Part shown: piece by piece, positions 15,004 through 23,073 of the stretch
How positions within the stretch are numbered: the stretch's first letter is position 1
Layout: every line of letters starts with the position of its first letter
NCBI RefSeq assembly: GCF_900111515.1
Contig: NZ_FOHS01000003.1
Coordinates: 661,733 to 725,732 of the forward strand
DNA length: 64,000 nt
Origin: Hymenobacter actinosclerus
Lineage (GTDB): Bacteria > Bacteroidota > Bacteroidia > Cytophagales > Hymenobacteraceae
Reading direction: 5' to 3'
Program-made: the position numbers and the translations under genes
Notes under the pieces: generated by a model
Seen by the model: the letters and a program-made list of their open reading frames with translations, nothing else
Told to the model about the DNA's origin: nothing
Databases searched by the model: none

Positions 15004-15981
15004 ATGGCTTATTCTGTTCGGATGCGCGTGCTGGGGTTGGTGAGTGCCGGGCTGCTGGCCACGGTGGGGCTGGTTTCGTTTCAGGGCAAGCCCGTGCCGT
15101 TCAATAAGTTGAAATCGGGGCTGGAGTACCGCATTTACCGGCTCGAAAAGGGCCGTTACGTGCTGCGGCCCGCCCTGCCCGCCACCGGCGACCCCACCTA
15201 TGCCAGCCGGGTGGGCCGCATCCTGAGCCTGCACCTGCAGTTCCGCACGGCCAAGGACTCGGTGCTCATGCACTCGCGCCGCCAAAACGAGAACCAGCCC
15301 GTGCGCGTCCCGCTCGACACCATCCGGCCTAGCCAGGGCGGCAGCGTCGAGCAGGCGCTGGCCCTGCTGCAGCCCGGCGACTCGGGCGTGTTCCGGCTCA
15401 ACCTCGATACGGTGTTTCGCAAGTCGTTTCAGCAGCCCGTGCCCGGCTTTATCCGCCGCGCCGGCCCTACCATGCTGGTATTTGCCAAGGCCGTGAGCGT
15501 GCAGACCCCGGCCGAAGTGGAGGCGCAGATGCGCCAGGAGGAAGCCAGCCAGCAGGCAACGGCCAGTGCTAAAGCCGCCGAGCAGGCCCGCCGCGACGAG
15601 GCCCTGATTCTGGCCTACGCCAAGGAGCACCAGCTGCAGCCCCAAAAAACACCCCGGGGCGTGTACTACGTGGTTACCCGCCCCGGCAGCGGCCCGCTGG
15701 CCCAGCCCGGCCAGACGGTTTCGGTGCTCTACCGGGGCCAGCTGCTGAGCGGCCAGGAGTTTGATGCCTCGGCCAACCACGGCAACAAGCCCATCGAGTT
15801 TCCGCTGGGCGCCGGCCGCGTGATTCCGGGCTGGGACGAGGGCCTGGCCCAGCTTTCCAAGGGCGCCAAAGCCACGCTGCTCATCCCCTCGGCCCTGGCC
15901 TACGGCCCCCGCAGCCCCGGCGAGTCCATCCCCGCCAACAGCGTATTGCTCTTCGACGTGGAGCTGGTGGATGTGAAGTGA
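15004..15981 (+). CDS. Two-domain FKBP-type prolyl isomerase (array member 6)
   Basis: A 325-residue secreted protein, paralogous to member 1 along its whole length: N-terminal hydrophobic signal (LGLVSAGLLATVGLV) without a lipobox Cys, a degenerate FKBP-like domain (ILSLHLQFRTAKDS, LQPGDSGVFRLNLDTVF), a charged helix (EEASQQATASAKAAEQARRDEA, split here only by reading) and a canonical C-terminal FKBP domain with VLYRGQLLSG, EFDAS, GRVIPGWDEG, LAYGPRSPGE and IPANSVLLFDVELVDV. The ATG at 15004 is preferred over a TTG four codons earlier. The stop TGA is again the first unit of a GAAGTGA-type repeat. Confidence 0.88.
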   Translation: MAYSVRMRVLGLVSAGLLATVGLVSFQGKPVPFNKLKSGLEYRIYRLEKGRYVLRPALPATGDPTYASRVGRILSLHLQFRTAKDSVLMHSRRQNENQPVRVPLDTIRPSQGGSVEQALALLQPGDSGVFRLNLDTVFRKSFQQPVPGFIRRAGPTMLVFAKAVSVQTPAEVEAQMRQEEASQQATASAKAAEQARRDEALILAYAKEHQLQPQKTPRGVYYVVTRPGSGPLAQPGQTVSVLYRGQLLSGQEFDASANHGNKPIEFPLGAGRVIPGWDEGLAQLSKGAKATLLIPSALAYGPRSPGESIPANSVLLFDVELVDVK

Positions 15982-16165
15982 GAGGTGAGCCGTTTGTCAT
16001 TCTGAGCAGAGCGAAGAATCTCGCATGCCAAAGTAATTCCTGATGCCAGGGTTACCACTGCACGCGAGATTCTTCGACTGCGGCTGCGCACCCTGGCTCA
16101 ATTCGCCACATGCTCAGAATGACAATCGGCTCACTTCTCACCTCTCTGTACTCACTTCTCTTCTC
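15974..16165. repeat. Compound repeat: heptamers flanking a GTCATTC-type inverted repeat
   Basis: The outer arms are heptad repeats (GAAGTGA GAGGTGA on the left; TCACTTC TCACCTC ... TCACTTC TCTTCTC on the right, 16134-16162). Inside are TTGTCATTCTGAG (left) and CAGAATGACAA (right), and within those GCGAAGAATCTCGC and GCGAGATTCTTCG. It lies between the converging isomerase 6 and recO genes. The segment CACTGCACGCGAGATTCTT is shared with 34444-34540. Confidence 0.85.
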
Positions 16166-16168
16166 TCC

Positions 16169-16885
16169 CTACAACTCCGCCAGCACTTCCGACAGCACGG
16201 CCAGGGAGCGGATGTCGCCGAGGCGCTCAACGTGGAGCTGGTAGTAGCGGATGAGCACGCCCAGCAGCTCGCGCCGGACGCGGCCGTTGGGAATGGAGAC
16301 GGAGGCCGGCGTTTTAATCAGCTCGTCGAGGTACTGGTCGAACTCGCGGCGCAGGGCGGTGGGGCCGCGGTTGGTACCGGCGGCGGCATCGGTGGCGAAG
16401 GCCACCTGGGTGGTAACCTCCTCGCCCGTTTCGGGCCCGAAGCCCAGGTAGTGGCTCAGTTGCAGCAGGAACACCAGCGCAAAGTTCTCGAAGCCCGTTT
16501 CCTGCCGGTCGAAGGCCAGCACCGAATCGTGCAGAAACGTGAACATGGGCTCGTTCTCCTCCTCTTCCAGCAGCACCCGGCTCACAATTTCCGACAGCAG
16601 CAGCGCGATGCTGCTCTTGCGCACATCGTAGGGCAGCGTGCGGAAGGGCTCGGCGCAGCGGAACTCGGAGAGGCGCGTGAGGCCACCGTTGCGCGAGGTG
16701 TAAGCTACCAGCTCCAGCAGCGTGAGGGGCTGAAACAGGGCAATGCGGCCGGGTGGCTTGGCCTTGCGCACCCCGTTCACCAGGTAGCTCTGCAGGCCCA
16801 GCCGCTCAGTATAAATGCGGGCAATAATGCTGGTTTCGCGGTAGCGAATGTGGCTCAGCACGATACCCCGGGTTTTGATGAGCAT
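16169..16885 (-). CDS. recO: DNA repair protein RecO
   Basis: A 238-residue recombination mediator of the RecFOR pathway that helps load RecA on SSB-coated single-stranded DNA. The N-terminal OB-fold opens MLIKTRGIVLSHIRYRETSIIARIYTERLG, followed by YLVNGVRK; the helical C-terminal domain has LLLSEIVSRVL and LLQLSHYLGFGPE. The zinc-binding cysteines of some RecO proteins are missing, as is common in Bacteroidota. The length is normal for the family. porZ lies downstream of recO here (both on the minus strand), separated by a large inverted repeat. Confidence 0.95.
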   Translation of the reverse strand: MLIKTRGIVLSHIRYRETSIIARIYTERLGLQSYLVNGVRKAKPPGRIALFQPLTLLELVAYTSRNGGLTRLSEFRCAEPFRTLPYDVRKSSIALLLSEIVSRVLLEEEENEPMFTFLHDSVLAFDRQETGFENFALVFLLQLSHYLGFGPETGEEVTTQVAFATDAAAGTNRGPTALRREFDQYLDELIKTPASVSIPNGRVRRELLGVLIRYYQLHVERLGDIRSLAVLSEVLAEL

Positions 16886-16894
16886 TTCTTTGGA

Positions 16895-17064
16895 GAAGCT
16901 AGGAGATAGAAATTAGGAGTTAGGAGCCAGGAGTTAGAAGAACGTCATTCAGAGCGCAGCGAAGAATCTCGCGTGCTGATGTTGTAACAAGTAACCCGAC
17001 ATCAGCACGCGAGATTCTTCGCTGCGCTCTGAATGACGTTCTTCTAGCTTCCAGCTCCTACTTA
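16895..17064. repeat. Compound repeat with perfect 47 bp inverted arms and flanking heptamers
   Basis: Inner arms 16936-16982 and 16999-17045 are perfect reverse complements over 47 bases with a 16-base loop (CATTCAGAGCGCAGCGAAGA within). Outer heptads of the GGAGTTA type occupy 16895-16936 on the left and, inverted, 17041-17064 on the right. The porZ stop codon TAG (17060-17058) is the TAG of the right-hand heptads. Confidence 0.92.
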
Positions 17065-19457
17065 CTCACTACGGCAATCTTGCTCACGCAGCCGTTCTTG
17101 CCGTCGGCATCGGCCGAGAGCACCAGGTACACGCCCGAGCGCACACGCTGACCGTTATAGTCGGCCAGGTTCCAGCTCACGGTGCCGCCGTTGGCGCGGG
17201 TCTGGTACACGAGCCGGCCCGCCACATCGGTAATTTTCACGCTGGCGTTGTTGGCCAGGCCCGAAATGCTCACCGGCCCGGCGTACTCGGGGCGCACCGG
17301 GTTGGGGAACACGCTGGCGCAGCTGGGCTTGCCCTCGGTGATGGTAGCGTCGCCGCGGTAGCTGACCACGCCGGCATCCGTCACGGCGAATACCTGGCCG
17401 GTTTTGTCGTTCACGGCCACATCCACGATGGTATTGGAGGGCAGCGGACTGTTGGCGGTGGTGAAGTGCAGCAGCACCTCGTTGGCATCGGCCGTGAACA
17501 GCCACAGGCCGTTGTCGGTGGCAAACCATTTGCGGTTGGCCCCATCAATGGCAATAGCACTGATTTTCTGTTTGTCCAGCGTCGGGAAGCCTTGCTCGTT
17601 CTTGCCGCCTCTATCGATATACGGCAACTGGAAACCTACGTCCTGCTGCAGGTCGAAAGCGCCGCCGGGGTTGGGAAAGTAGGCCGGGCCTTTGTTGGTG
17701 CCAATCCAGATGTCGCCCGCGCGGTCTTTTACCACGTCGTAGATGTCGTTGATGTCGCGCACTGTGGTATTACCGCCCTCGTCCTTTCGGCCCACAGCCT
17801 GGATGTAGTAGCGGGTTTCGCGGGTTTCGGGGTTGTGGGCCACCAGGCCCAGGCCGCTGTTGGGGGCCCGGGCCCGCGACACCCACGCTGCGCCGGCGTC
17901 GTCGAGGGCAATGCGGTCGAGGTTTTCGCTGCCCGCGAAGTAGTCGATAATGCGCCAGCTGCTGGCCACCGGATCGAACACGAACAGGCCCGACTGCCCG
18001 GCTATCTGGTGGCGGTTCACCACCCACACGTGGTTTTCTGCATCCGTCGTTACGTCGGTAACGCGGGTGTAGATGGGTTCGGCAATGGCGCTGCGCAGGG
18101 GGTTGGGCTGGTTGCTGGTGGGGTTGAAAAGCCGGAACTCGCCCGGAGCCTTCCATTCCAGCAGGCCGTCGCCGTAGCTGCCCACGTAAAGCGTGCCATC
18201 GGCGGTGCGCGTGCCCCGGGTAAGGTCGCGGGGGTTGGGGTACTGAGCCGGGTCGGGCAGGGTAATGGGCGTGATGTTGGTCCACTGCCCCTGCTGGAAT
18301 TCATAAAAGCCGCGGAAGAAGCCGCGCTGCAGATAACGGTCGGTGTGCCCCCCCGTGAAAACGTCCACGGTGTTGGTGCGCGCGTCGGCCAGCACGCTGA
18401 AGGCCTGGGCCCCGGCGGGCGCATTGGTCAGAAACTGCTCGGCCTGCTGGCCATCGGCGGCCACGCGCAGCAGCCCGTTCTCAAAATCGGCCACGTAAAA
18501 GCTTCCCTCCCGGCTACGCAGGCTGGCCTGCGGATTGCGCAGCAGGGCCGGCCGCAGGGTTGCCCGCCGGGCACCGGTAGCCACATCGAGCACCGATACC
18601 TGGGCTTGCTCGGTTACCAGCAGCCCGGCCGAAGAGGGCATCAGCTGCCGGAAAGCAACGCCCACCGGCGAGCCGGCCAGCGGCTGCCAGCTGCCGGGCC
18701 CGGCGTAGGCATACAGCCGGTCGCCGCTGACGCCGGCCACCACCCGGCCCTGCTGCACGGCCAGCGTACGGTAGGGGTCGCCGCCGCGGGCGGGCAGGTC
18801 GGTGGTCCAGGTGCGGTAGTCGATTGGGTTGCCCGCCAGGCTCGTGCGCATCAGCCCGTTGGAGGTGGCGGCGAACAGCGTGCCGCCCGCCACGGCCGTA
18901 GCGTACACCCGCACCACCGCGCCACCGGGGCCGATGTTGGTGTACGAGTCGCGGATTTCGCGCTTGTCGAGGTCGAGCACCACAATGCCGAAGCTGGCCG
19001 CCAGGTACGCCCGCCGGCCGGTAATCTGCACCTGGTACACGGTTTTTCCGCCGCTGATATCCTTGCGAAAAATGTCGTTGAGGTTGCTGATTTTGCCGTC
19101 CTGCAGGCGCAGCAGGTCGAGGTTGCCGTTCTGGTAAGCTACCAGCAGCTGCTGGCCCACCGAGTCGTAGGCCAGCGTGCTTACGCCCACATCGTTGAGG
19201 CCGTCGCGGCGGGAAAGCAGCGTGGTGGTGCCCAGCTCCTTATCGAAGTAGAAAAAAGCGTCCTGGGCGGCTACGTACACCCGGTTACCGGCCTCGGCCA
19301 GGGCCAGGGCGCGGTTGGTGGGCAGGTGTAGCTGCCACTCGCCATAGCCCGCCGCCGATGCGGCCTGCGCCCGAACCGGGCCGGCCGGCAGCAGGCTTAT
19401 AAGCGGCAACAGAAAAACCAGCAGCCGCGCCGGGCTCAGGCGTAATATTCGCATCAT
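17058..19457 (-). CDS. porZ: Type IX secretion system protein PorZ
   Basis: A 799-residue secreted protein: signal peptide (LLVFLLPLISLLPAGPVRAQA), then two beta-propellers of the regulator-propeller type (repeated motifs such as LYVAAQDAFFYFDK, TLFAATSNGLMR, TLYVGSYGDGLLEWK, IWIGTNKGPAYF, KWFATDNGLWLF), and a C-terminal sorting domain (FPNPVRPEYAGPVSI ... GVYLVLSADADG). This order and size match PorZ, a surface component of the PorU-PorV attachment complex that passes anionic lipopolysaccharide to cargo. Its CTD is normally not removed. The two adjacent ATGs at 19457/19454 precede the signal peptide; longer starts lack one. The recO-porZ neighbourhood supports the call. Confidence 0.85.
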   Translation of the reverse strand: MMRILRLSPARLLVFLLPLISLLPAGPVRAQAASAAGYGEWQLHLPTNRALALAEAGNRVYVAAQDAFFYFDKELGTTTLLSRRDGLNDVGVSTLAYDSVGQQLLVAYQNGNLDLLRLQDGKISNLNDIFRKDISGGKTVYQVQITGRRAYLAASFGIVVLDLDKREIRDSYTNIGPGGAVVRVYATAVAGGTLFAATSNGLMRTSLAGNPIDYRTWTTDLPARGGDPYRTLAVQQGRVVAGVSGDRLYAYAGPGSWQPLAGSPVGVAFRQLMPSSAGLLVTEQAQVSVLDVATGARRATLRPALLRNPQASLRSREGSFYVADFENGLLRVAADGQQAEQFLTNAPAGAQAFSVLADARTNTVDVFTGGHTDRYLQRGFFRGFYEFQQGQWTNITPITLPDPAQYPNPRDLTRGTRTADGTLYVGSYGDGLLEWKAPGEFRLFNPTSNQPNPLRSAIAEPIYTRVTDVTTDAENHVWVVNRHQIAGQSGLFVFDPVASSWRIIDYFAGSENLDRIALDDAGAAWVSRARAPNSGLGLVAHNPETRETRYYIQAVGRKDEGGNTTVRDINDIYDVVKDRAGDIWIGTNKGPAYFPNPGGAFDLQQDVGFQLPYIDRGGKNEQGFPTLDKQKISAIAIDGANRKWFATDNGLWLFTADANEVLLHFTTANSPLPSNTIVDVAVNDKTGQVFAVTDAGVVSYRGDATITEGKPSCASVFPNPVRPEYAGPVSISGLANNASVKITDVAGRLVYQTRANGGTVSWNLADYNGQRVRSGVYLVLSADADGKNGCVSKIAVVSK

Positions 19458-19596
19458 CGACGGAGAGGTAAAGCACAACGGATTGACTGGCAAGATAACG
19501 ACCCCGGAGGTGAAATGGGGAAGCAACCAGCTGCGGAGTTTAACGTGCGAGGAGCCTTATCATTGCAGCACGCCCACCCATCATCTCACCCGCTCA

Positions 19597-20196
19597 CTAT
19601 TTCACCTTGTCGCGCATGCCCTCCTGAAAACAAACGCGGCAGCGGGCTTCGTAGGCGTCGGTTTCGCCGAGCAGAATCTTGTCTTCGGCGGCCGTTACGC
19701 GAAACGAGTACGAGGCCAGCTCGCCGCAGCACACGCAGATGGCGTGCACTTTGGTTACGAACTCGGCCACGGCCATCAGCGCGGGCATGGGGCCGAAGGG
19801 TTGGCCCTGGAAGTCCATGTCGAGGCCGGCCACAATCACGCGGGTACCCCTGTTGGCCAGCTGCACGCACACCTCCACCAGCGACTCGTCGAAAAACTGC
19901 GCCTCATCAATGCCCACCACGTCGCAGTTGGTGGCCAGCAGCAGGATTTCCTGGGCCACCGGCACGGGCGTGCTCCGGATGCTGTTCTGGTTGTGCGACA
20001 CGACGTCCTCGGCGTGGTAGCGCGTATCGAGGGCGGGTTTGAAGATTTCCACGCGCTGCCGGGCAATTTCGGCCCGTTTCAGCCGCCGGATAAGCTCCTC
20101 GGTTTTGCCCGAGAACATGGAGCCGCAGACAACTTCAATCCAGCCCCGGCGGGCATTGCTGCCGAGGCGCGTACCAACGCGGGGTTCAATAAACAC
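19597..20196 (-). CDS. tdk: Thymidine kinase (class II, zinc-type)
   Basis: A 199-residue cytoplasmic salvage enzyme that phosphorylates thymidine to dTMP. Visible motifs: P-loop [17 protein letters not shown], the DEAQFF catalytic segment ([12 protein letters not shown]), the lasso and zinc-site cysteines ([13 protein letters not shown] ... CRVCF). A GTG at 20196 ([12 protein letters not shown]) is taken as the start: it matches the usual FIEP opening and lies 45 bases after a -7 box at 20241, whereas an ATG at 20268 would lie upstream of that box and inside repeats. Supports nucleoside salvage together with the nucleoside-type permease at 7357. Confidence 0.95.
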   Translation of the reverse strand: MFIEPRVGTRLGSNARRGWIEVVCGSMFSGKTEELIRRLKRAEIARQRVEIFKPALDTRYHAEDVVSHNQNSIRSTPVPVAQEILLLATNCDVVGIDEAQFFDESLVEVCVQLANRGTRVIVAGLDMDFQGQPFGPMPALMAVAEFVTKVHAICVCCGELASYSFRVTAAEDKILLGETDAYEARCRVCFQEGMRDKVK

Positions 20197-20197
20197 G

Positions 20198-20402
20198 GGC
20201 GAATAAGTGAATGAGTGACTCGGTGAATGAGTGAAGGAGGCAAAGGTAGTGTCAATAACGAACGTCATTCTGAGCGGAGCGAAGAATCTCGCGTGAAGTC
20301 GTTCAACGGCTGTTAGGAGCGAAATTCTTCGCTTCGCTCCTAATGACGCCCTGTTTCACTCATTCCCCAAGTCACTCATTCACCGAGTCACTCATTCACT
20401 CA
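20198..20402. repeat. Compound repeat: octamer arms around a GTCATTC-type inverted repeat
   Basis: Octamers of the GAATGAGT/GACTCGGT type run at 20198-20236 and, inverted, at 20356-20402 (six units). Inside, 20262-20292 and 20318-20348 pair (CATTCTGAGCGGAGCGAAGA). The loop carries GTCGTTCAACGGCTGTTAG. The ferredoxin stop codon (20398-20396) is the TGA of the right-hand octamers. Confidence 0.88.
20241..20248 (-). promoter_or_regulatory. -7 box of tdk
   Basis: TACCTTTG on the minus strand matches TAnnTTTG and lies between the octamer repeats and the inner inverted repeat, 45 bases before the GTG start of tdk. Confidence 0.6.
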
Positions 20403-20719
20403 GTATAGAAAACGTGCGGGAGCTGGGTGGCGCGGGGCACGCGGGCGCTTACCTGGCCGGCGGGCAGGCGGGCCTGGCAGCTCAGGCGCTCGTCGGGGCG
20501 GAGGCGGCCGGCGGCGCGGTAGCGCAGCTCGGGGGCGGTGGGTTCGGTGAGCAGTTCGGCCCCGCTGGTGATGCGCAGCCGGCACGTTACGCAGCGGCCC
20601 CGCGCCCCGCAGGCGTGCTGCCAGTCGTGGCCTGCCGCCTGAATGGCGGCCAGCAGCGTGGCCCCGGCGGGCACCGGAATGGCCACGCCGGCCAGATTTT
20701 CGACAATCAGAGTGGGCAT
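20396..20719 (-). CDS. 2Fe-2S ferredoxin
   Basis: A 107-residue electron-transfer protein of the 2Fe-2S ferredoxin fold. Ligands are Cys37, Cys43 and Cys46 (HACGARGRCVTC) and Cys81 (LSCQARL), an intact set. The rest is Arg/Ala-rich and the C-terminus is short. It is distinct from the adrenodoxin-like Fdx at 39799. Partners are unknown. Its stop codon comes from the octamer repeat. A minus-strand -7 box (20763) lies inside the first codons of the divergent neighbour. Confidence 0.9.
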   Translation of the reverse strand: MPTLIVENLAGVAIPVPAGATLLAAIQAAGHDWQHACGARGRCVTCRLRITSGAELLTEPTAPELRYRAAGRLRPDERLSCQARLPAGQVSARVPRATQLPHVFYTE

Positions 20720-20754
20720 CTTTCTGTAAATTGCTCGCTGAACCAGGCTTTCGA

Positions 20755-21912
20755 ATGAATACCAAATATAGCCACGCTCAGCGTGAACAATACGGCCGGC
20801 TGCTGGCAGCGCGGCTCTGCGACCAACATTTCGGGGCCCGCCCCACGGCCACGCTCGACGGTCCGGCAGTGCTGCGCTTCACCCCCATCCGGCAGGTAAA
20901 CCTGTTTGTGGTGCAGGAGCTGCTGGGCAAGTGGACCGCCGAAATGGCCCAGCTGCGCAGCGCGTATTTCGACTTCGAAGATGCCGACGTGCGCCAGGCC
21001 CTCACCCAGTTCATGAACGTACTTTCGCGGCGCATTCGCCTGAGCCGGCCCACCTACGAGCCCCTGCTGGCCCAGGCCGTGGCCGACACGCTGGCCGGCG
21101 CCCTCAGCCCGGCCGATACGCTGGCCACCAAGCTGCTGCCCGCCGAGGCCGGCCCGCGCACGCCCGAGCAGCTGCGCGAGGGCCTGCGCTACCTCGACAC
21201 CAACAAGACGCTGTTTGAGCGCTTCGTTGATGCGCTGCCCGCCGGCCAGGAGCAGCCCCGCGACTACCTCATCAGCCATTTCCGCCAGCACCTGGAAAAC
21301 CACCCGGACCAGGTTGCGCCCGTCACGGCGCTGGTGGCCCAGTTCAACGAGCTGCTGCCACTCACCGAGGCCGACCTGCGCGAAGCCTCCCCGGCCGCCG
21401 CTGCCGCCACCCCGGCTCAGCCGGCCCCCGTTGCCACCACGCCTGCCCCCCCGGCCCCCCCCGTAGCGGTTGCCGCGGCTCCGGCTGCGCCAACCCCGGC
21501 TGCGCCAGTGGCTCCGGTAGCACCGGTGGCCAAAGCGCCGGCCGCCGAACCGGAAACCACGGCCGCTGTGCCGCTGTACGCCAAGCTGAAGGCCGAAAAC
21601 GCGGGCGCGCCGTCGCTGAGCGACACGCTGCGCGCCGCCGACCGCAGCACCTCGCTGGCCGAAAAGCCCCAGCACGTCGAGTCGTTGCGCGAGGCTATAT
21701 CCATCAACCAGCGCTTCAGCTTCATCAACGAGCTGTTCGGGGGCGAGAATATGCGCTACCACGCCGCCATCCAGCACCTCGACACGCTGCCCGACGCCGA
21801 TGCGGCCAAGCGCTACGTAACCGACAACCTGGCCGCCGAACAGCAGTGGGTGCGCAAAGACGAGCACGTAAACAAGCTGTTGCGCCTGATTGACCGCAAG
21901 TTCAGCGCCTGA
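20755..21912 (+). CDS. Conserved-looking protein with Ala/Pro linker, function unknown
   Basis: A 385-residue protein without signal peptide or membrane segment. Three parts: an N-terminal helical domain (about 1-220; HAQREQYGRLLAARLCDQHF, then LNKTLFERF-type helices), a low-complexity Ala/Pro/Val linker (about 222-275), and a compact C-terminal domain (about 305-385) with INQRFSFINELFGGENMRYH and TLPDADAAKRYV. The layout, two folded ends tied by a flexible linker, suggests a scaffold or adaptor. I do not recognise a family. The start at 20755 is the first ATG after the divergent promoter region. Confidence 0.8.
   Translation: MNTKYSHAQREQYGRLLAARLCDQHFGARPTATLDGPAVLRFTPIRQVNLFVVQELLGKWTAEMAQLRSAYFDFEDADVRQALTQFMNVLSRRIRLSRPTYEPLLAQAVADTLAGALSPADTLATKLLPAEAGPRTPEQLREGLRYLDTNKTLFERFVDALPAGQEQPRDYLISHFRQHLENHPDQVAPVTALVAQFNELLPLTEADLREASPAAAAATPAQPAPVATTPAPPAPPVAVAAAPAAPTPAAPVAPVAPVAKAPAAEPETTAAVPLYAKLKAENAGAPSLSDTLRAADRSTSLAEKPQHVESLREAISINQRFSFINELFGGENMRYHAAIQHLDTLPDADAAKRYVTDNLAAEQQWVRKDEHVNKLLRLIDRKFSA
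20763..20770 (-). promoter_or_regulatory. -7 box of the 2Fe-2S ferredoxin gene
   Basis: TATATTTG on the minus strand, 44 bases before the ferredoxin start. It overlaps the first codons of the divergent gene at 20755, so transcription of the two genes may interfere. Confidence 0.55.
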
Positions 21913-22026
21913 TTTCCCCAGCCAGTGCCCCGGCGCAACCCGGCGTCCCGTCAGCATCCGCCAGGGCGGGGCCAGCGGGGCCTGCGTTGCGCCGGGGTAT
22001 CGGTTTTACCCGTCTGCCCGCCGCCC

Positions 22027-23073
22027 ATGTCCTCACTCGCCCTTCCTTCTTTGCGCTGGCCGCACTGGCTGCTGGTGTATCTGCTGGGCCTGGGCCTGGT
22101 GGCTGGGCCGGCCTACCCCATGTACCGGCACTACGATTTCTCGCACTCGCTCGACACGCGCAGCTACCTGAGCGTGGCCCGGGGCGAGTTTGCGGGCGTG
22201 AGCCTGACGCGGCGCTACCGGCCCCTGGTGCCGGCCCTGGCCGCCGCCGTAGCCTGGCCCATCGAGCAGGTGTACGCCCGCATCTGGCCCGAGCGCCCCG
22301 GCTCCGAGTGGCCGCTGCGGCTGGCTTTTTACGTAGTAAACTGCCTGCTGTTGGCCGGCGCGGGGCTGGTTATGTTCCGTACCTGCCAGCGCTGCGGGGC
22401 CTCGCCGCTGGCGGCGGCCCTGGCGCTGGCGGCCGTGTTCACGAGCCGCTGGACGGTGTACATGGCCGGCCTGCCCCTCGTGGATAGCCTGTATCTGCTG
22501 GTATTTGCGCTGGCCTTTTATGCCGTGCGCGCGGGCTCGGCGGGGGCCGTGGTAGCCGTGCTGCTGCTGGCGCTGCCGGCCAAAGAATCGGGCCTGATGC
22601 TGGTGCCCTGGCTGCTGTGGTACGGCCGCCACGCGCTGCGCTGGCCCTGGCAGCTGGTCTGGCTGACGCTGGGCGGGGCCGCCTGGCTGGCCCTGCGCAT
22701 CTGGATTGACCAGCAGGCCGGCACCCCGCCGTCGGCCAGCGTGAGCAACGCCCTGGGCCACCTCGAAAACCTCACCTATTCGCTCGGGCGGCTGTTTTCG
22801 GTGAAGGGGGCGGGCGAAATCTTCAGCATCTTTGGCTTCTTCAGCCTCGCCGTGCTGGTGGGTTTGCGCAACCGGGCTGCCCGCCAGCATTGGCTGCCCG
22901 CCGTGGGCTGGTCGGGCGCGTGGCTGCTGGTTATCGTAGCCGCCCACATGCTGCTTTCCGGCGACTTGGGCCGCATGGGATATCTGGCCGCCCCGGTTTT
23001 CGCGGTGGCTTTTTCGTTGATTGTTAGTGCCTATTCGCTACTTGGATCAAAAGCTAGAAGTCAATCGATTTGA
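22027..23073 (+). CDS. Multi-spanning membrane protein, glycosyltransferase-39-like
   Basis: A 348-residue integral membrane protein with about nine hydrophobic segments. The first outside loop has YDFSHSLDTRSYLSVARGEF and RRYRPLVPALAAAVAWP, typical of polyprenyl-sugar-dependent glycosyltransferases or DUF2029-like proteins, with an acidic residue in the first loop as the possible catalytic site; no exact family is assigned. The start at 22027 gives a short cytoplasmic N-terminus. The last dozen codons (SKARSQSI) lie in the AT-rich segment that overlaps the following convergent gene by 20 bases, so the original C-terminus may have been replaced. Confidence 0.7.
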   Translation: MSSLALPSLRWPHWLLVYLLGLGLVAGPAYPMYRHYDFSHSLDTRSYLSVARGEFAGVSLTRRYRPLVPALAAAVAWPIEQVYARIWPERPGSEWPLRLAFYVVNCLLLAGAGLVMFRTCQRCGASPLAAALALAAVFTSRWTVYMAGLPLVDSLYLLVFALAFYAVRAGSAGAVVAVLLLALPAKESGLMLVPWLLWYGRHALRWPWQLVWLTLGGAAWLALRIWIDQQAGTPPSASVSNALGHLENLTYSLGRLFSVKGAGEIFSIFGFFSLAVLVGLRNRAARQHWLPAVGWSGAWLLVIVAAHMLLSGDLGRMGYLAAPVFAVAFSLIVSAYSLLGSKARSQSI

